Positions 9,016 through 19,834 of a DNA stretch of 29,194 nt are shown piece by piece. A model generated the notes under the pieces. It had not been told where the DNA came from and made no database searches. It worked only from the letters and a program-made list of their open reading frames with translations. Each line of letters opens with the position of its first letter. The first letter of the stretch is position 1. A program made the translations under genes and the position numbers. Source of the DNA: Pelargonium nanum (Eukaryota; Streptophyta; Magnoliopsida; Geraniales; Geraniaceae); NCBI GenBank assembly GCA_036897485.1, contig JAYMTF010000848.1:1-29194 (forward strand), written 5' to 3'.

Positions 9016-12000
9016 TTAGTTTTGGAGTCCTTTGGAAGGAAGCTTCGCAGCCATGGATCGCAGCTCATTTGCGATTTCAGTGAAATTGGGTCTCTCCGCC
9101 GGCTCCGACGCCCAGCATCTCTCCATCACCGATCGCCACTCCGTTTCGCAACTTTCCGGCACTGCTGGTCTCAGTGTGTTGCTCACTATGCCACCTGATC
9201 ATCATCATTCATCAGTTTCTTGTAACGGACGCAACTAATCACCAATTCAAATAAACAACAATGTCTTGTAACGTACGTTATTACCTATGATGGCCCCATA
9301 GTGCAAGTCGGAATATGGTTCTTCTCCGGTGAGAAGTTCCCACAAGACTATACCAAATGAAAACACATCAACCTAACAAAAACAGAAATATATATGTATA
9401 GGTATAGGTATCATAACAACAACTTCACTTCATTTAGCTATTTAAGCCACACAACCCAAACCTTGTCGGAGACTAGACTACTGCTTCCGTTCAGAAGCTC
9501 GGGAGCCATCCATGGAAGCGTGCCCCTCACGCCACCTGAGATTAGAGTCTGGCATTTCACCTTTGATAGACCCAAGTCACCAACCTGCAACCATGGACGG
9601 ATCCAGAATATTTACTCAGTGGAGCAAAATTATATGGGAATGAAAAAATCTTTCAAGTTAATGAGGCGTATTGAAAAATTAACATTTCAGGGGGGCAATA
9701 GTAGGGATAAAAAGGAAAAATAATAAAAATACACGGTAAATTTTTAACAACAAAAAGTTCAATGGGGGCAACTGCCTCCACACCCCTCTTCCTACATCCG
9801 TCCCTGCCCGCAACACGGGTTGTGTTGTGTGTGTGACATCAAAATGGCTCGGAATGAGATTTTCAAGATTGTAACTAACCTTGCATATTGGTCGATGGGG
9901 ATCTCGAAGATTGACAAGTAAGTTGTCACTTTTCAAATCAAAGTGCACTATGTTTTTTCCGTGCAAGTACTCCATTCCAAAGGCGACATCCATGGCTATT
10001 AACAAACGCTTGCGCTTGTCAAGGTTCCTGACGACAACCAACTGTTAATTATTATTTTTTCTCACTCCACACTACACCATTAGGATCAAGATAATTTATT
10101 ACCTCTCATTTCTCTGCAAAGCGTCTCTTAGGGAACCATTGACCATATATTCGGTTACTGTTGCCACGGAACCTTCAGGGCCATCAAGAACAACTCCATA
10201 GAAAGCTACCACATTTGGGTGGTGCAAGTCAGCAAGCTTAATTGCCTCGTTCCAGAAATCATTTCTCTGAGTAATTAATAGCATAAACAACGGTTAATTA
10301 AATTACAGCACAAGTCACCGATCACAATAGAGTGGAATTGAAGGACAAACCATGCGTTCTTGTTCAGATGCCTTCCCAACAAAACACCTATCATTGATCC
10401 GCTTAATTGCAACATCAGTACCCCTCCACTTTCCATGATAAACAGTGCCAAAGGTCCCGGAACCCAACTCCCGCAGTTCTTCAAGATCACTGTTCTTTAT
10501 AATCTGATGGATACAAGTTTATTTAAGGTTAGAGACCATTGTACACGAAAATATAATGACAAGAATCAAACAAAATGAAATCCTCTACCTGCAAGCGACC
10601 AAGACCATCAGATACAGGGAAACTAACATTCAGCTTTTCAGGCACTTTTGTCTTTACGTCCTGAGTTAAATAAGAGAACAGAAAAGATGGTACATAATAT
10701 GATAGAAAAATGCACATTGTGAACAAAAAATTAGGAATTTGAATCAAATACTCCAGTGAAAAATAACAACAATCAAATGTGTAGTGAAAAACAATGAAGA
10801 AGTAAATTAAGCACCTCAGCTTTAGCTTTATGCTGCATTTCAGTACTATTTGAGTTTCCTTTGTCTCCACTAGTTTCTGAAGCAGTCTTGTTTACCTTTT
10901 GTACTGGTAAGTCAGGATTGGAAGGTGTAGTTATCTGAAAAACAGAAGTAGCTACACCCTCAGCTGTTGCCTGAAGTTCTTGCTTTATGAGTTCTTCGTC
11001 TGAGCCTTTGACAGTGAAGCACACATTATTAAAAAAAGAAAAAAAAATAGACTACTCCACAGGAAAAGAAAGTTATGAACTATTTTGTGGATATAGACAC
11101 GGAAGAGTACAAGATACTCACTTTTGATTGACCCAACATGGTCTGAATTACAATCCTTGTCTGAATGGCCCGGTTGTTGGTGCGCTTTATCCTCCAAACG
11201 CATCTCTGCTAGTAACTCCCCACTATTAACCAAATTGTTATGGCCAAATGGTGTATAAAAGGTTTCTTTTTTAGCTGCAAGTTTGCTTGGTCTAGCAGGA
11301 AACAAATGTGTATCTTGTCGCATATTCCAAGGATCCTGGTTGCTAAAAAGTGATTGAGAAAGATCTTGAGAATCACCAGCTCTGCTTGATGGTGACGAAG
11401 AAGAAGATGGCATGTTACTGTCCAAGGGAAAAGTTTCTACATCTTCAACGACTATCTTTGGTTGGAATCTGGAGGTGTCATCTATCCATTCAGAAACAAG
11501 TGGAATTTTGTCCATTACATAGGTTGACTCAACACTAGAGACTACAACTTCGGCACACATTTTAGCAGGATCTAGATGACAGATTCCAGTCTGTGATGGG
11601 GAGTATGGACCTGAATTCCCAATATTAGGTGGTTCTACAACTTCAATGGATTCCACTGATTGAATATCATGGACATGAGGAACTTCTGAATGGGAAGACA
11701 ATGGAACTTCTATTACTTTGTTGTGATTTGCTTCCAAAAATATCTGAGGTTTGCTAAAAGCAGTATTCAGAATTACCTCCCCTCCTCCAGCTTGTTGTGG
11801 TTTATTAATGGTGTCTGCCTTTCTCAATTCATTGATAGGCGACTTACTGTGCTCATTGTTAACAAAAATGTCTGGAGAGCAAATCTGGACAGTTTCCACC
11901 CTTCCATCAATAGCTTCTTCCCTAGCAACACCAGTAACTTTACCAAGACATTCTATTGCAGACTCATGAACCACAGTCTCTGAAGTTTGGGTTGGCAAAA

Positions 12001-14236
12001 CAACAATTGGAGGCGCATCAGTGTTAGCTGGTTTGTTCACCAAAGTCTCTTGTTTAACTTGATATTGAATTGGCATCAAAGGTTGTTGACAAGCATTATC
12101 CTGGAAAGATTGAGGAATACCACCCATGAACACCCTATATGGTGACTGCACATCCCCTGCCAATCCCATAAAACCCTGGGGAACTGTAGTCCTAGGATGA
12201 TCAAGATTGTCGGTCTTTTGGAAAATTATTCTTTCACTTTCATATTGTGCATCAAGACTTTGAGAGAACTCAATTGCCTCTGGTTGAGGTGGAGCTTGAT
12301 GATCCATATGACCAATGACCCTGGATCGAGAGGCTGCCCCTTGTTCAACAATGCCTCCCCCCATGGGTCTACTTGCCAGTCCCTTGTTCAATGGCCTCAT
12401 ATTCTCCTCGCGTGGACTATGATAAAGTAAGCCTGAATCAGATGCAGGGCTTACAACACCACCTCTCTGGTCCTGTGCCAAAGTATCTGAATGTGCATGA
12501 GGCAAAGCTTTCTGGCACATATAACAATCCTCCAACCATGGGACTTTCTCAGGAATCATTACCTGTTGACGATGTAACAATCCATCAGAGAAGACTACAT
12601 GCTCTGGTGGCCTAATTTGAGGGCCCCAAACATAACCTCCTCCGACTATTGTAGGTGGAGACTGTGCATGATTTGGACTGTAGTTATGATCTACTGGAAT
12701 CTGAACAACCCTTCCTCCCAAAGTGTTTTCGTCAGAGTAGTGATCCAATCGAGTTTGTAGGGGTTGCACAACAGTTGGTCTCATACCAACATGGGCTGAA
12801 GAGGGAGTCATTAATTGAGGAGTGGAATTACCTGAAGCATTATTGAGAAACTGTTGTTGGGTATAAACTGACCCACCAGAACTTAACAACTGAGCATTTG
12901 GAAACCCCATCTGGGAAGGGAATATTGCGCCGCTCATTACTTCTTGGCGGGGATCTATGCAAGTATGCATGGAATGTGCGGATGGTGGAATGCCCACTCC
13001 AGGTTGTTGTTGTTGTTGTTGTACTACATTAAGGATGGAACTCCTCTCGATCTCAGCCTCAATAGATGAAGTCTGAGGAGAACCGGACTTAACAACTGGG
13101 ATGATCAATGGAATTGCAGGGTTTGGATCGACACCTAGACGTCGTGGAGAAGTAACATGAGGATTGACTAAATTCCACCTAGGTGAAAACATGTTGGATG
13201 ACTGTGTGGTACCAGCATCACTTTGGCCAAGACTTGAGTTATCCACAGCTTCATTCACACTAAAATCGGAGTTTTGTGTTGAAGTTGCACTTGTCCCACT
13301 CTCCTTTCTCATGATACCTCCAATGAATCCATCCATAAGACCGTTCACTGCCTCAACATATTTTTGCCCACTATCTTGCAAATCAGCAAACTGAACCGCA
13401 CCAGGAGAATCAGGCTCAGAAGTCGAAAATAAGAACACCCTTAATTTTGCAGACCCATCTGGAGACCTTTCAACCAATTTCTCATACTCATCCAACATAT
13501 TTTCAAGATCATCTGCACATGAAACTGACACCAATGCATCAAGATCCTCATCAGGAAGCTGGTACTTAATAACCACAGGTTGTCCATATGTATCTGTCAT
13601 CCTTTGGACCATATCACTGAAGCTTGCATCTCTTCTGACACTAATGATCCTTGTCTGCCCACCAACATATCTCAACATACCATCACTCGGTCTAGGCAAA
13701 ATCTTTCCCCCAAAACTACACAGAAACTTAACTTTTTTTCTTGATGATGAATCATCTCCACCTTCTTCGCTCACCTGATCCGTCCCACTGCCACCAACAT
13801 AACCTCTCGTATTGGGACTACAACCAAATCCAGTAGCTGAATTATTGCTTGACACATCACTAGGACTACCACCTGCCTGGCTAATCAAATTAGAACTATA
13901 TACATGTCCACCCGCCGTATCACTAGTAATCTGATCTGTGGCATTGCTAGCTATCCGATTTCCTAAATTGTGGGTATACTTAAACCCAACTGGTGGCCTA
14001 GCATGGCCAATTGGCACAGGCACTTGAGGACACCATGGTGGCGCAACACCAGGCGTTATTGCATTAGGGTACCCCAAACCCACAAACCCGGCATCAAGAG
14101 CCGTCGGATTGGTATAGAAAGTTTCCACATTTCTAACAGCATTGGTAGGTGGGGCAATGCGGGTCTCATCAGGCACCGTCCGAGCTACATTTAGCGGCCG
14201 TAGATCGTTCAAAATCTGGTTTTGATCAAATGCCAT
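9016..14236 (-). CDS. B4-type RAF-like MAP kinase kinase kinase with N-terminal PB1 domain
   Basis: Coding exons in order: 14236-11122, 11005-10815, 10660-10589, 10503-10351, 10266-10103, 10027-9880, 9584-9462, 9372-9285 and 9194-9016, giving 1410 aa; every junction is GT-AG and keeps frame. It is a soluble Ser/Thr kinase. In Arabidopsis the B4 RAFs phosphorylate SnRK2 kinases during osmotic stress. The PB1 domain (about 168-271) contains [11 protein letters not shown] and the acidic stretch [17 protein letters not shown] long disordered middle with a Gln run follows (codons near 13005-13023). The kinase domain runs from about 1134: GSGTFG (1140-1145), VAIK Lys1160, helix C Glu1184, HFDLK with catalytic Asp1262, DLG Asp1284, GTLPWMAPE, and ends near the C-terminus. 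HFD for HRD and DLG for DFG are, as I recall, usual in this subgroup. The N-terminus MAFDQN and DLG point to the At5g57610/At3g46920 branch, with moderate certainty. One intron contains a MITE. Confidence 0.93.
9592..9806. mobile_element. 215 bp hAT-type MITE in kinase intron 6
   Basis: The ends are inverted repeats: CATGGACGGAT at 9592-9602 against CAGGGACGGAT (reverse complement of 9796-9806), one mismatch in 11. They are flanked by an 8 bp duplication, CCTGCAAC (9584-9591) and CCCGCAAC (9807-9814), also one mismatch. An 8 bp target site and CA-starting ends fit the hAT superfamily. The element has no coding capacity. The inner copy of the target site contains the splice acceptor of the next kinase exon; without the MITE and one target copy the intron would be 72 nt, a normal plant size. 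Confidence 0.75.
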
Positions 14237-14265
14237 AACTATAGTAGATATTCAAATTAAAACAC

Positions 14266-14445
14266 CTGAAAAAAACAACAGACAAAGTAAAAAAAGAATA
14301 AGGGTTTTGCATATGGGTTTGTTCTCAAACATTCAAACCCCACAATTATTTCCCAAAATTACAATTACCCATTATCAGATTGAGCTAGATTGCAAACAAA
14401 AACACAAGCTTTTTCAAACAAACATGAAAGATTATAATTAAGTAC
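14266..14445 (-). other. 5' UTR intron of the RAF-like kinase gene
   Basis: On the minus strand TTGAATCAG|GTACTTAATT (donor at 14445) and GTTTTTTTCAG|GTGTTTTAAT (acceptor at 14266) frame a 180 nt AT-rich intron 29 nt before the kinase ATG. The flanking leader (14446 to about 14650) is CT-rich. The acceptor has a strong polypyrimidine tract. No upstream ATG lies between the acceptor and the start codon. This is inferred from splice-site quality and composition only. Confidence 0.65.
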
Positions 14446-16416
14446 CTGATTCAAAGCGGTGGTACGTGAAAGAAGCAGAGAAACGACAGAGATAAGGATT
14501 GAGGGCATTATCAATCTCTGTCCCTCCCTCTGATTCCGGAACTAATTTATTTTCTAGGACAATAGGTGTTTGTTTGTTTTTTTTTTTTATTTTTTTTTTA
14601 TTTTCTCGGGAAAGGGAGGGGACAATAGAAATGAAGGAAGTGTGATTTGTGTGCTATGGAGAATTGGGAATTGTTTGAGAATTTTAATTTATAATTGTGT
14701 TTAGGTTTTGAGGAAAGAAAGACAGAGAAGAGAACGAGAAAGGAAAGGAGAGGAGGTACGTGGGTTGTTGATTCATGCAATGCAATGCAATGCAAGTGAG
14801 TGTCATGTTTGCGTCTTCGTCAGCTAGAATTGAAGCATCATCATCGCCCACATCTTCGCCATTTTGAATCGTCCATGGACTTCATTTATTTTTACCAATG
14901 ACTCAATTTTAATTTTTTTATGGAATTAAATTTGGTAATAATACTTTCTTTTATTATAGAGTGGATAAGAATTATTAAAAATATTATTTAGTTTTAGTAT
15001 TTGCGGTTTAGTTTGTTTCCAAGTTCCAACTTCTCATATTTGTTTAAGTTAGTTTGATATTTACACAAGTATCTCTTATATTTCTTAGTATGAATTAATA
15101 TCACAAAATAAATTATTCCAATAGAGAAAACTATTTTTTTTTTCTAAATCATGAGGTTTTTGAGTGGGCCTACAAACTAGGTTGGCACCTTTAAACCGTT
15201 TTCCACATTAAATTCATCATTCGATAGTAAGTCACGTGAAAAAATATTTTTTTCATGCATCTCACTTACAATTCTGATTAAGATTTAAGAACATAGAAGA
15301 AAGCTATATATAAGAGTCATGCATCTCCAAATCTGACATCCATTGTTAACCAAATTGCTTGTGCTCTTAAAATATCACTCTAATTAAGCTTTCTTCTGTG
15401 GATGTCAGGAAAAGGGGTTGGAGTAGAATATTTTGGTTAACATGGAGAAATATAGGCTTCTTTTTGTGCTTGTTGTGCTATGCACTGTTAAATGGAGATT
15501 AATTAAGTAAAGATGAGGATTGACACTTGTATTTTTTGAGACAGAGTTCGTGCTTGTCGGAGGTTGAGCGAAGGTGGTGACTATGTTGACGCTAAGCAAA
15601 GGGATGTCTCGGCATGACGACCTTTGAGGCTAAATAAAGAGGGTGATCATCTATTTGGGGAGTTTATACTGCCTCTTGGCTCTCGAAGTTGTGTAATCTG
15701 AATATGGGCGCCATATAGGGGAGCTTTTGATTGGGATGTGTTGGCCATTTTCTCACTCACCCACCTGGGTAGGTCGCACGTACGCATGAGCATGAAATAA
15801 AAATTCTCCCCCACGTCTTTGTAACATTCGAGAATCGAATAAAAGGTGATGAAGTCGTGGTGTACAAACGCCACGTATTGATATGTAATTCGTCTTCTTA
15901 ACTTATGATTTATCTTAGCATCAAGTGAACTTCTTTTATAAATTCAATTGTGCACTAAAAACATGTTTAGTCAGAGACATTTTCATTTTTTCCATTCATT
16001 TATCCCTTTTAACATTGTCGGACATAAATACTTGCGTATTTCTTTTCCAATTTGTAAGTTTTCATTCATTTAATTGGCAAGAACACCCTTAATTTTTCAT
16101 CACAATTTTTTTATAAAAAATTTCAAAGTATTATTATAACAAAAACTGAAAAATATTGGTTCCGAATTGTACATACAAAAAACCTGTACAAGTCCTTAAA
16201 TGTGTGAAAGAACAATTGTTTGTAAAGTTAGTAGTCAGAATTTTTTATCTTCTTCGAAGCTGTTATTTGATGAGAATCCGAAAATGATTAAATGTTAAAA
16301 ACAAAAATCAAAATCAATCTCCACGCAAAAACATATATAAACCATTTACATGACCATATATATACACAACTCACAATCAAACCCTACTCGATCCCAAATT
16401 TCCGATTCTCCAATTA
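14446..16416. other. kinase 5' leader/promoter and intergenic spacer
   Basis: The right part of the kinase leader and its promoter lie here. TTATAAATTA on the minus strand near 14694-14685 is a possible TATA box. A poly(T)/(A) block lies at 14577-14601 and a short (TGCAA) repeat at about 14775-14795. From 14.9 to 16.4 kb I see only AT-rich DNA, one TATA-like site with crossing inverted repeats (15304-15441, listed separately), and the 3' UTR of the next gene. No credible coding frame is visible. Confidence 0.55.
15304..15441 (+). other. TATA-like site followed by crossing inverted repeats
   Basis: CTATATATAAG at about 15304-15313 looks like a good TATA box. Downstream, CTGACATCCA (15333-15342) pairs with TGGATGTCAG (15399-15408), and GTTAACCAAA (15345-15354) pairs with TTTGGTTAAC (15432-15441). 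The two 10 bp pairings cross each other, as in a pseudoknot, rather than nest. No open frame follows. A non-coding transcript is possible but unproven. Confidence 0.25.
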
Positions 16417-16797
16417 TCAGCATCTGCAATCTGCCATTCCGGTCGACGCCGCCGACTCTTCCGGCGGATTCGTAGGCGGAGACGCCGGCAACCTCGACAC
16501 GAAGCTCCTGCGCGGGTCGTCCTCGTCGTCGAAATTGAGAGCGTAGCTCGACGCGTCGTAGTGGAATATGTCCGCGGAGTGGCGCTTCTGGTGGTGGTGA
16601 CAGTTATAGCACGACGGATGAGAGCTGCGCCGAGGGTGGCTTTGGTGGTGGCGTCCAGCGCCGATGCGGGAGGCGATGTTCATGCACTTGGCCGGAGGCT
16701 CCGCCGCGTCCACGGCGGCGGTGGAGTTGAGCTTGACGTGGGATTTGTGGGGTAAGCAACCTACTAGGCAACATTTCCGCCGGCGGTGGTCTTCCAT
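16417..16797 (-). CDS. small intronless plant protein with SYALNFD motif, second family member
   Basis: Starting at the ATG at 16797 (MEDHRRRKCC), the frame encodes 126 aa. It has a basic, Cys-rich N-terminus (KCCLVGC, 8-14), a His/Arg-rich middle (49-73), the motif YDASSYALNFDDEDD (80-94), then RRSFVSRLP (96-104) and a Pro/Ser tail. The motif and the following SR-F/L-P element parallel the protein at 8210-8665. The DNA is also shared: 20 bases, GTCGAAATTGAGAGCGTAGC, occur in both genes on the + strand. An in-frame ATG at 16950 would add 51 residues, but a TATA box at 16836-16843 lies between the two ATGs and favours the shorter form. The function is unknown to me. The upstream neighbour is the divergent RHY1A-like gene. 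Confidence 0.75.
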   Translation of the reverse strand: MEDHRRRKCCLVGCLPHKSHVKLNSTAAVDAAEPPAKCMNIASRIGAGRHHQSHPRRSSHPSCYNCHHHQKRHSADIFHYDASSYALNFDDEDDPRRSFVSRLPASPPTNPPEESAASTGMADCRC

Positions 16798-16835
16798 GGG
16801 AGGCAGCGGCGGAGCTCCGGTGGTGGTGCGGATGG

Positions 16836-16843
16836 TATATATA
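16836..16843 (-). promoter_or_regulatory. TATA box of the second SYALNFD gene
   Basis: CCTATATATACC on the minus strand is an excellent TATA box about 40 nt before the chosen ATG. With the usual 30 nt spacing, transcription would start near 16808, so the leader would be only about 10 nt. This decides the start in favour of 16797 over the upstream in-frame ATG at 16950. Confidence 0.5.
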
Positions 16844-16950
16844 GGCGGAGATGGTGAAATGACCGAAAAGGACGCGAGTAGGGAGCGGGTATTATTGCTT
16901 TTTGGGGGCGGATTTGGTGGGATTGTTGAGGGGCGATTTCGGGTTTTCAC

Positions 16951-18295
16951 AGGAGTTGGTTGCTATTTTCGAGTGGGCTCTCTCACAAAAACTCTCAGAA
17001 GTCAGAGAGACGACTAGTCGGTTTTGCTAGTTTGAATATATTAAGGCCCAGCCCAACTTTACATCTGTCTGGGTCCGTTTCAATGAACAATTGGGCCATC
17101 AAACATTACCCACACCAAATACCAAACACTTCAATGTTGTTTTTTTCTAGCGGGTCCGCAAACTCACTGTTGACAGCTTTAAGTTGTTTAACCACACTCA
17201 AATTAATTCTCATTCGAGAATCAGTCACAGATAAAACTCATTCTTATTTTTAGGAATGTGCTGACCGGGAATCAAACGCAAGCGTACTTCCTACTTACGT
17301 AGCATGTAGCCTACTGCGACACTACTTTTTGGTCACTTCAATGTTGTTTGATGATAGTTAAAAGAGAACCAAATTAGTCATGTTATACAATCAGATTCTT
17401 ATCATGTTCAACATAGGTGGAATCTGTCTGTTCCAATTGAATAAATATTACAGAAATTTAGGTATTTTTTCACTTTAGAATTAAATATTAGGTTGGTGCA
17501 TATTATGTTGGCCCAACTAAGCAAAAGCTATAGAATTGTTGTGCTTCTTTATATATTATAAAAGAAAATCAATGCAATCCTCATATGTATCCACATGATT
17601 CCCATACATAAATAGACAAAGATATTGTATATGATACTCCACATATTTGCTTCAACAAAAACTCAGAATTATTTAATAATTTAACAAAAGCATGTTCTTT
17701 TAACCGCCAATTAGATTCCAAATGGCATTTTATTTGTCTGATTTTCTCGATTTCTGTTGTCAATCAATCCATAATGTCTTGTTATCACCACAATTTAATG
17801 CGCAAAAAGAATGTGATTCGCATAAAAACTGAGAATCCCAGAAAAAGGCCAAGAAAATGACCAACCAGAGACTGCAAAAACAAGAAATTCATGAACCAAA
17901 CCAAAAAAAAAAAAGAGGAGGTTCATGTTTTTGGAGGGGACGAGGATGGTTTGGTGAGTCACGTGAGTGGTCCGTGCGAGTGGGTCTGTCGGTCTCAATG
18001 TAACTTGCCTTGAACCTTCCTCCACACCTTCTTCCAATTCCTCTGTTTTTGTTTTCTATAATAGAGAAACTGAAAATGACTGATTTTGAAAAGATGGACC
18101 CTCCACTGTCTCCCACTCTTTTCTCTCTCTCTTTTGTTTTATAGATTCAATCATTGTTTCTCACTAGCAAGAAAACTGTTTTCTTCAAATCAAATCTTCA
18201 TTTCTCTCTCTTTTTTATGGATTGGAAGGCATGAATCTTGTTCTGTAGAATATTTAATTTTTAGCGTTTGAGAATTAAATTCAAGAGTCGCAGAG
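16951..18295. other. divergent intergenic region
   Basis: This spacer separates the minus-strand small gene from the plus-strand RHY1A-like gene. It holds a possible SINE/tRNA relic (about 17267-17321), a G-box CACGTG at 17960-17965 within GTCACGTGAG, and CT-rich leader sequence of the RING gene from about 18100. I see no further gene. Confidence 0.55.
17267..17321 (-). repeat. possible tRNA-derived SINE head or tRNA relic
   Basis: On the minus strand TGTCGCAGTAGG (17321-17310) resembles a pol III A box, and GCGTTTGATTCCC (17279-17267) resembles a B box 42 nt downstream, a normal A-to-B spacing. The intervening sequence does not fold into a clean cloverleaf that I can see, so it is not a functional tRNA. 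No clear tail or target-site duplication was found. Confidence 0.35.
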
Positions 18296-19362
18296 ATGGC
18301 CGGAATGCTTGCCGGAGTGGAATGTGCTCGTCGGAGGCGGTTCCACCAGGGCGGAGGGTGGTCAGATTCCGCCGCGGCGGCGCATAGCTCCCGGCGGTCC
18401 TCTTTTTGTTTGTACACAAGAACCCATGAAACCCACCACAGCTCTGTCTCTTCTCTGGTAATTACTAATTAATTAACTCGTGCATGTTCTTTATTTATAA
18501 TTATTTAGTATTATCAAATTGAATTGATTTTGTTTGAATTTGATTATTAAAAAAAACAGCAAAGAATCATAATGAACCAGGAACAAGAGAATGAGAAGCT
18601 GGGAGGCGTGGCCAGAGAAGCCAAACAGAGACTAGACGAGAGGCTGTTGAAACGACACCGCAAATCCGAACCCAAAAGGTACAAAACAAAAAATATCATC
18701 AGGCGCATGTTAGCGGAATCCATATGTTCTTGCTAACGTGCGCATTTAAATTAAAAAATAATATTGATTTCCTGGATGAGAAAAAAATATCAGCCATAGA
18801 TCAATGAGATGATATCACTTCATCCATTAACAACAAGAAAAGTACCCATTCGAAAGAATTGAACGGAGAGCAGGGTGAAAATCTCATGTACGTTTTTGTA
18901 GAGTGGCAGTGAGGGTAACTTATCTGTCAACTTTTTCACTATCAGCTTGATATCCATTTCAATGAATTTTTGGGCTCCGGCCGAATACATTTCGTTTGTC
19001 ACTTGGCTAAGATTCAAGACAGTCTTTTATGAATTTCTGAATATCTGAATTTGATACTTTTCAGGGTGAAGAGCAAAGGAGAGAAGGTGAGGTATGCGGA
19101 TGGGAGGTGCGTGGTGGGAGGAGAGCTGCAGACGGAGGTGTACGGGTCGAAGAAAGGCGGGTCGAAGAGGTTCAGCTGGAGCAAGCTGAGCTGGAAGGCG
19201 ATGGAGCAGGAAGAGTGCGCCATCTGCTTGGACAGGTTCAAGTTTGGGGAGACACTGGTGCACCTACCTTGCGCACATAGGTTCCATTCTAGGTGCCTCG
19301 TGCCGTGGCTCGAGAACAACGCTCTTTGCCCTTGCTGCAGATTCGAAATCGTCACCTACTAA
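18296..19362 (+). CDS. RHY1A: RHY1A-like RING-H2 E3 ubiquitin ligase
   Basis: Exons 18296-18457, 18560-18678 and 19065-19362 give 192 aa; splice sites are GT-AG and frames join. It should transfer ubiquitin from an E2 to unknown substrates. The N-terminus MAGMLAGVECARRRR and the block SSFCLYTR match what I recall of plant RHY1A proteins. Exon 2 is a charged helix (REAKQRLDERL). Exon 3 carries a conserved KKGGSKRFSWSKLSWKA segment and the RING-H2: C145, C148, C163, H165, H168, C171, C182 and C185, with ligase-type Trp175 after HSRCLVPW. The protein ends seven residues after the last ligand. No membrane segment is visible. The start is the only ATG upstream that keeps the conserved N-terminus. 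Intron 2 is 386 nt. The substrate is unknown. Confidence 0.9.
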
Positions 19363-19743
19363 TTAACAACTTAATTGCTCTTTCTTTGCATCATCGTCGA
19401 TCATGTATTGTACTGTCATATAATGTGTGGCAAAACAAAACAGAACATAACCTTTTGATGCTTCGTTTGGTTGTGGAGAAAGTAAAAAAGACGTTGAAAT
19501 GTTCACTTGTTGTGATCAAGTTAGATTCAGAATCATCGTTAGTCTCATGGTACAATTTCACAAGGTTCAATCCAACATTATATGTACAAGGTTTTACTAT
19601 TTAGGATTTTGCAGTGCAACATCTGTAGATCTGCTAGATTGTTTTTCTTTTCTTTTCGTAACACTACTTGGACTTGGCAATGACAAGTCAAATTAATCAG
19701 TCTAAAAGAGTGGAGGAGGACCTAAATTGAAAGTGACTTCCAC

Positions 19744-19765
19744 AAAGAAGAAGAAGAAGAAGAAG
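19744..19765. repeat. AAG microsatellite
   Basis: Seven tandem AAG units lie about 380 bp downstream of the RHY1A-like stop codon, perhaps within or just after its 3' UTR. Confidence 0.85.
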
Positions 19766-19834
19766 ATAACACCTTTTCTTGATTTATGGACTTACTATAA
19801 AATATAATAAGAAGATTCACATTTGGTTCTTTGT

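Noticed and set aside
9679-10041. 120-residue minus-strand frame joining kinase exon 6 to intron and MITE sequence
   Set aside because: The part below 9880 is intron read-through. Family conservation and the donor at 9879 place the exon end at 9880.
10985-11121. C-terminal end of the 1083-residue open frame of the kinase
   Set aside because: After the GTGAGT donor at 11121 the translation becomes hydrophobic and unlike the family; the frame continues properly in the exon starting at 11005.
14775-14795. Short TGCAA tandem repeat upstream of the kinase gene
   Set aside because: About four units of five bases; a simple microsatellite without further signal.
15600-15880. Moderately GC-richer stretch that could be a transposon relic
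   Set aside because: No terminal repeats, tail, target duplication or family-like frame could be identified by eye.
16798-16950. N-terminal extension of the second SYALNFD protein from the ATG at 16950
   Set aside because: A strong TATA box at 16836-16843 lies inside it. I kept the shorter form, but the longer one is not excluded.
17267-17321. Functional tRNA gene
   Set aside because: Only A- and B-box-like words are visible; no paired acceptor or anticodon stem could be drawn.
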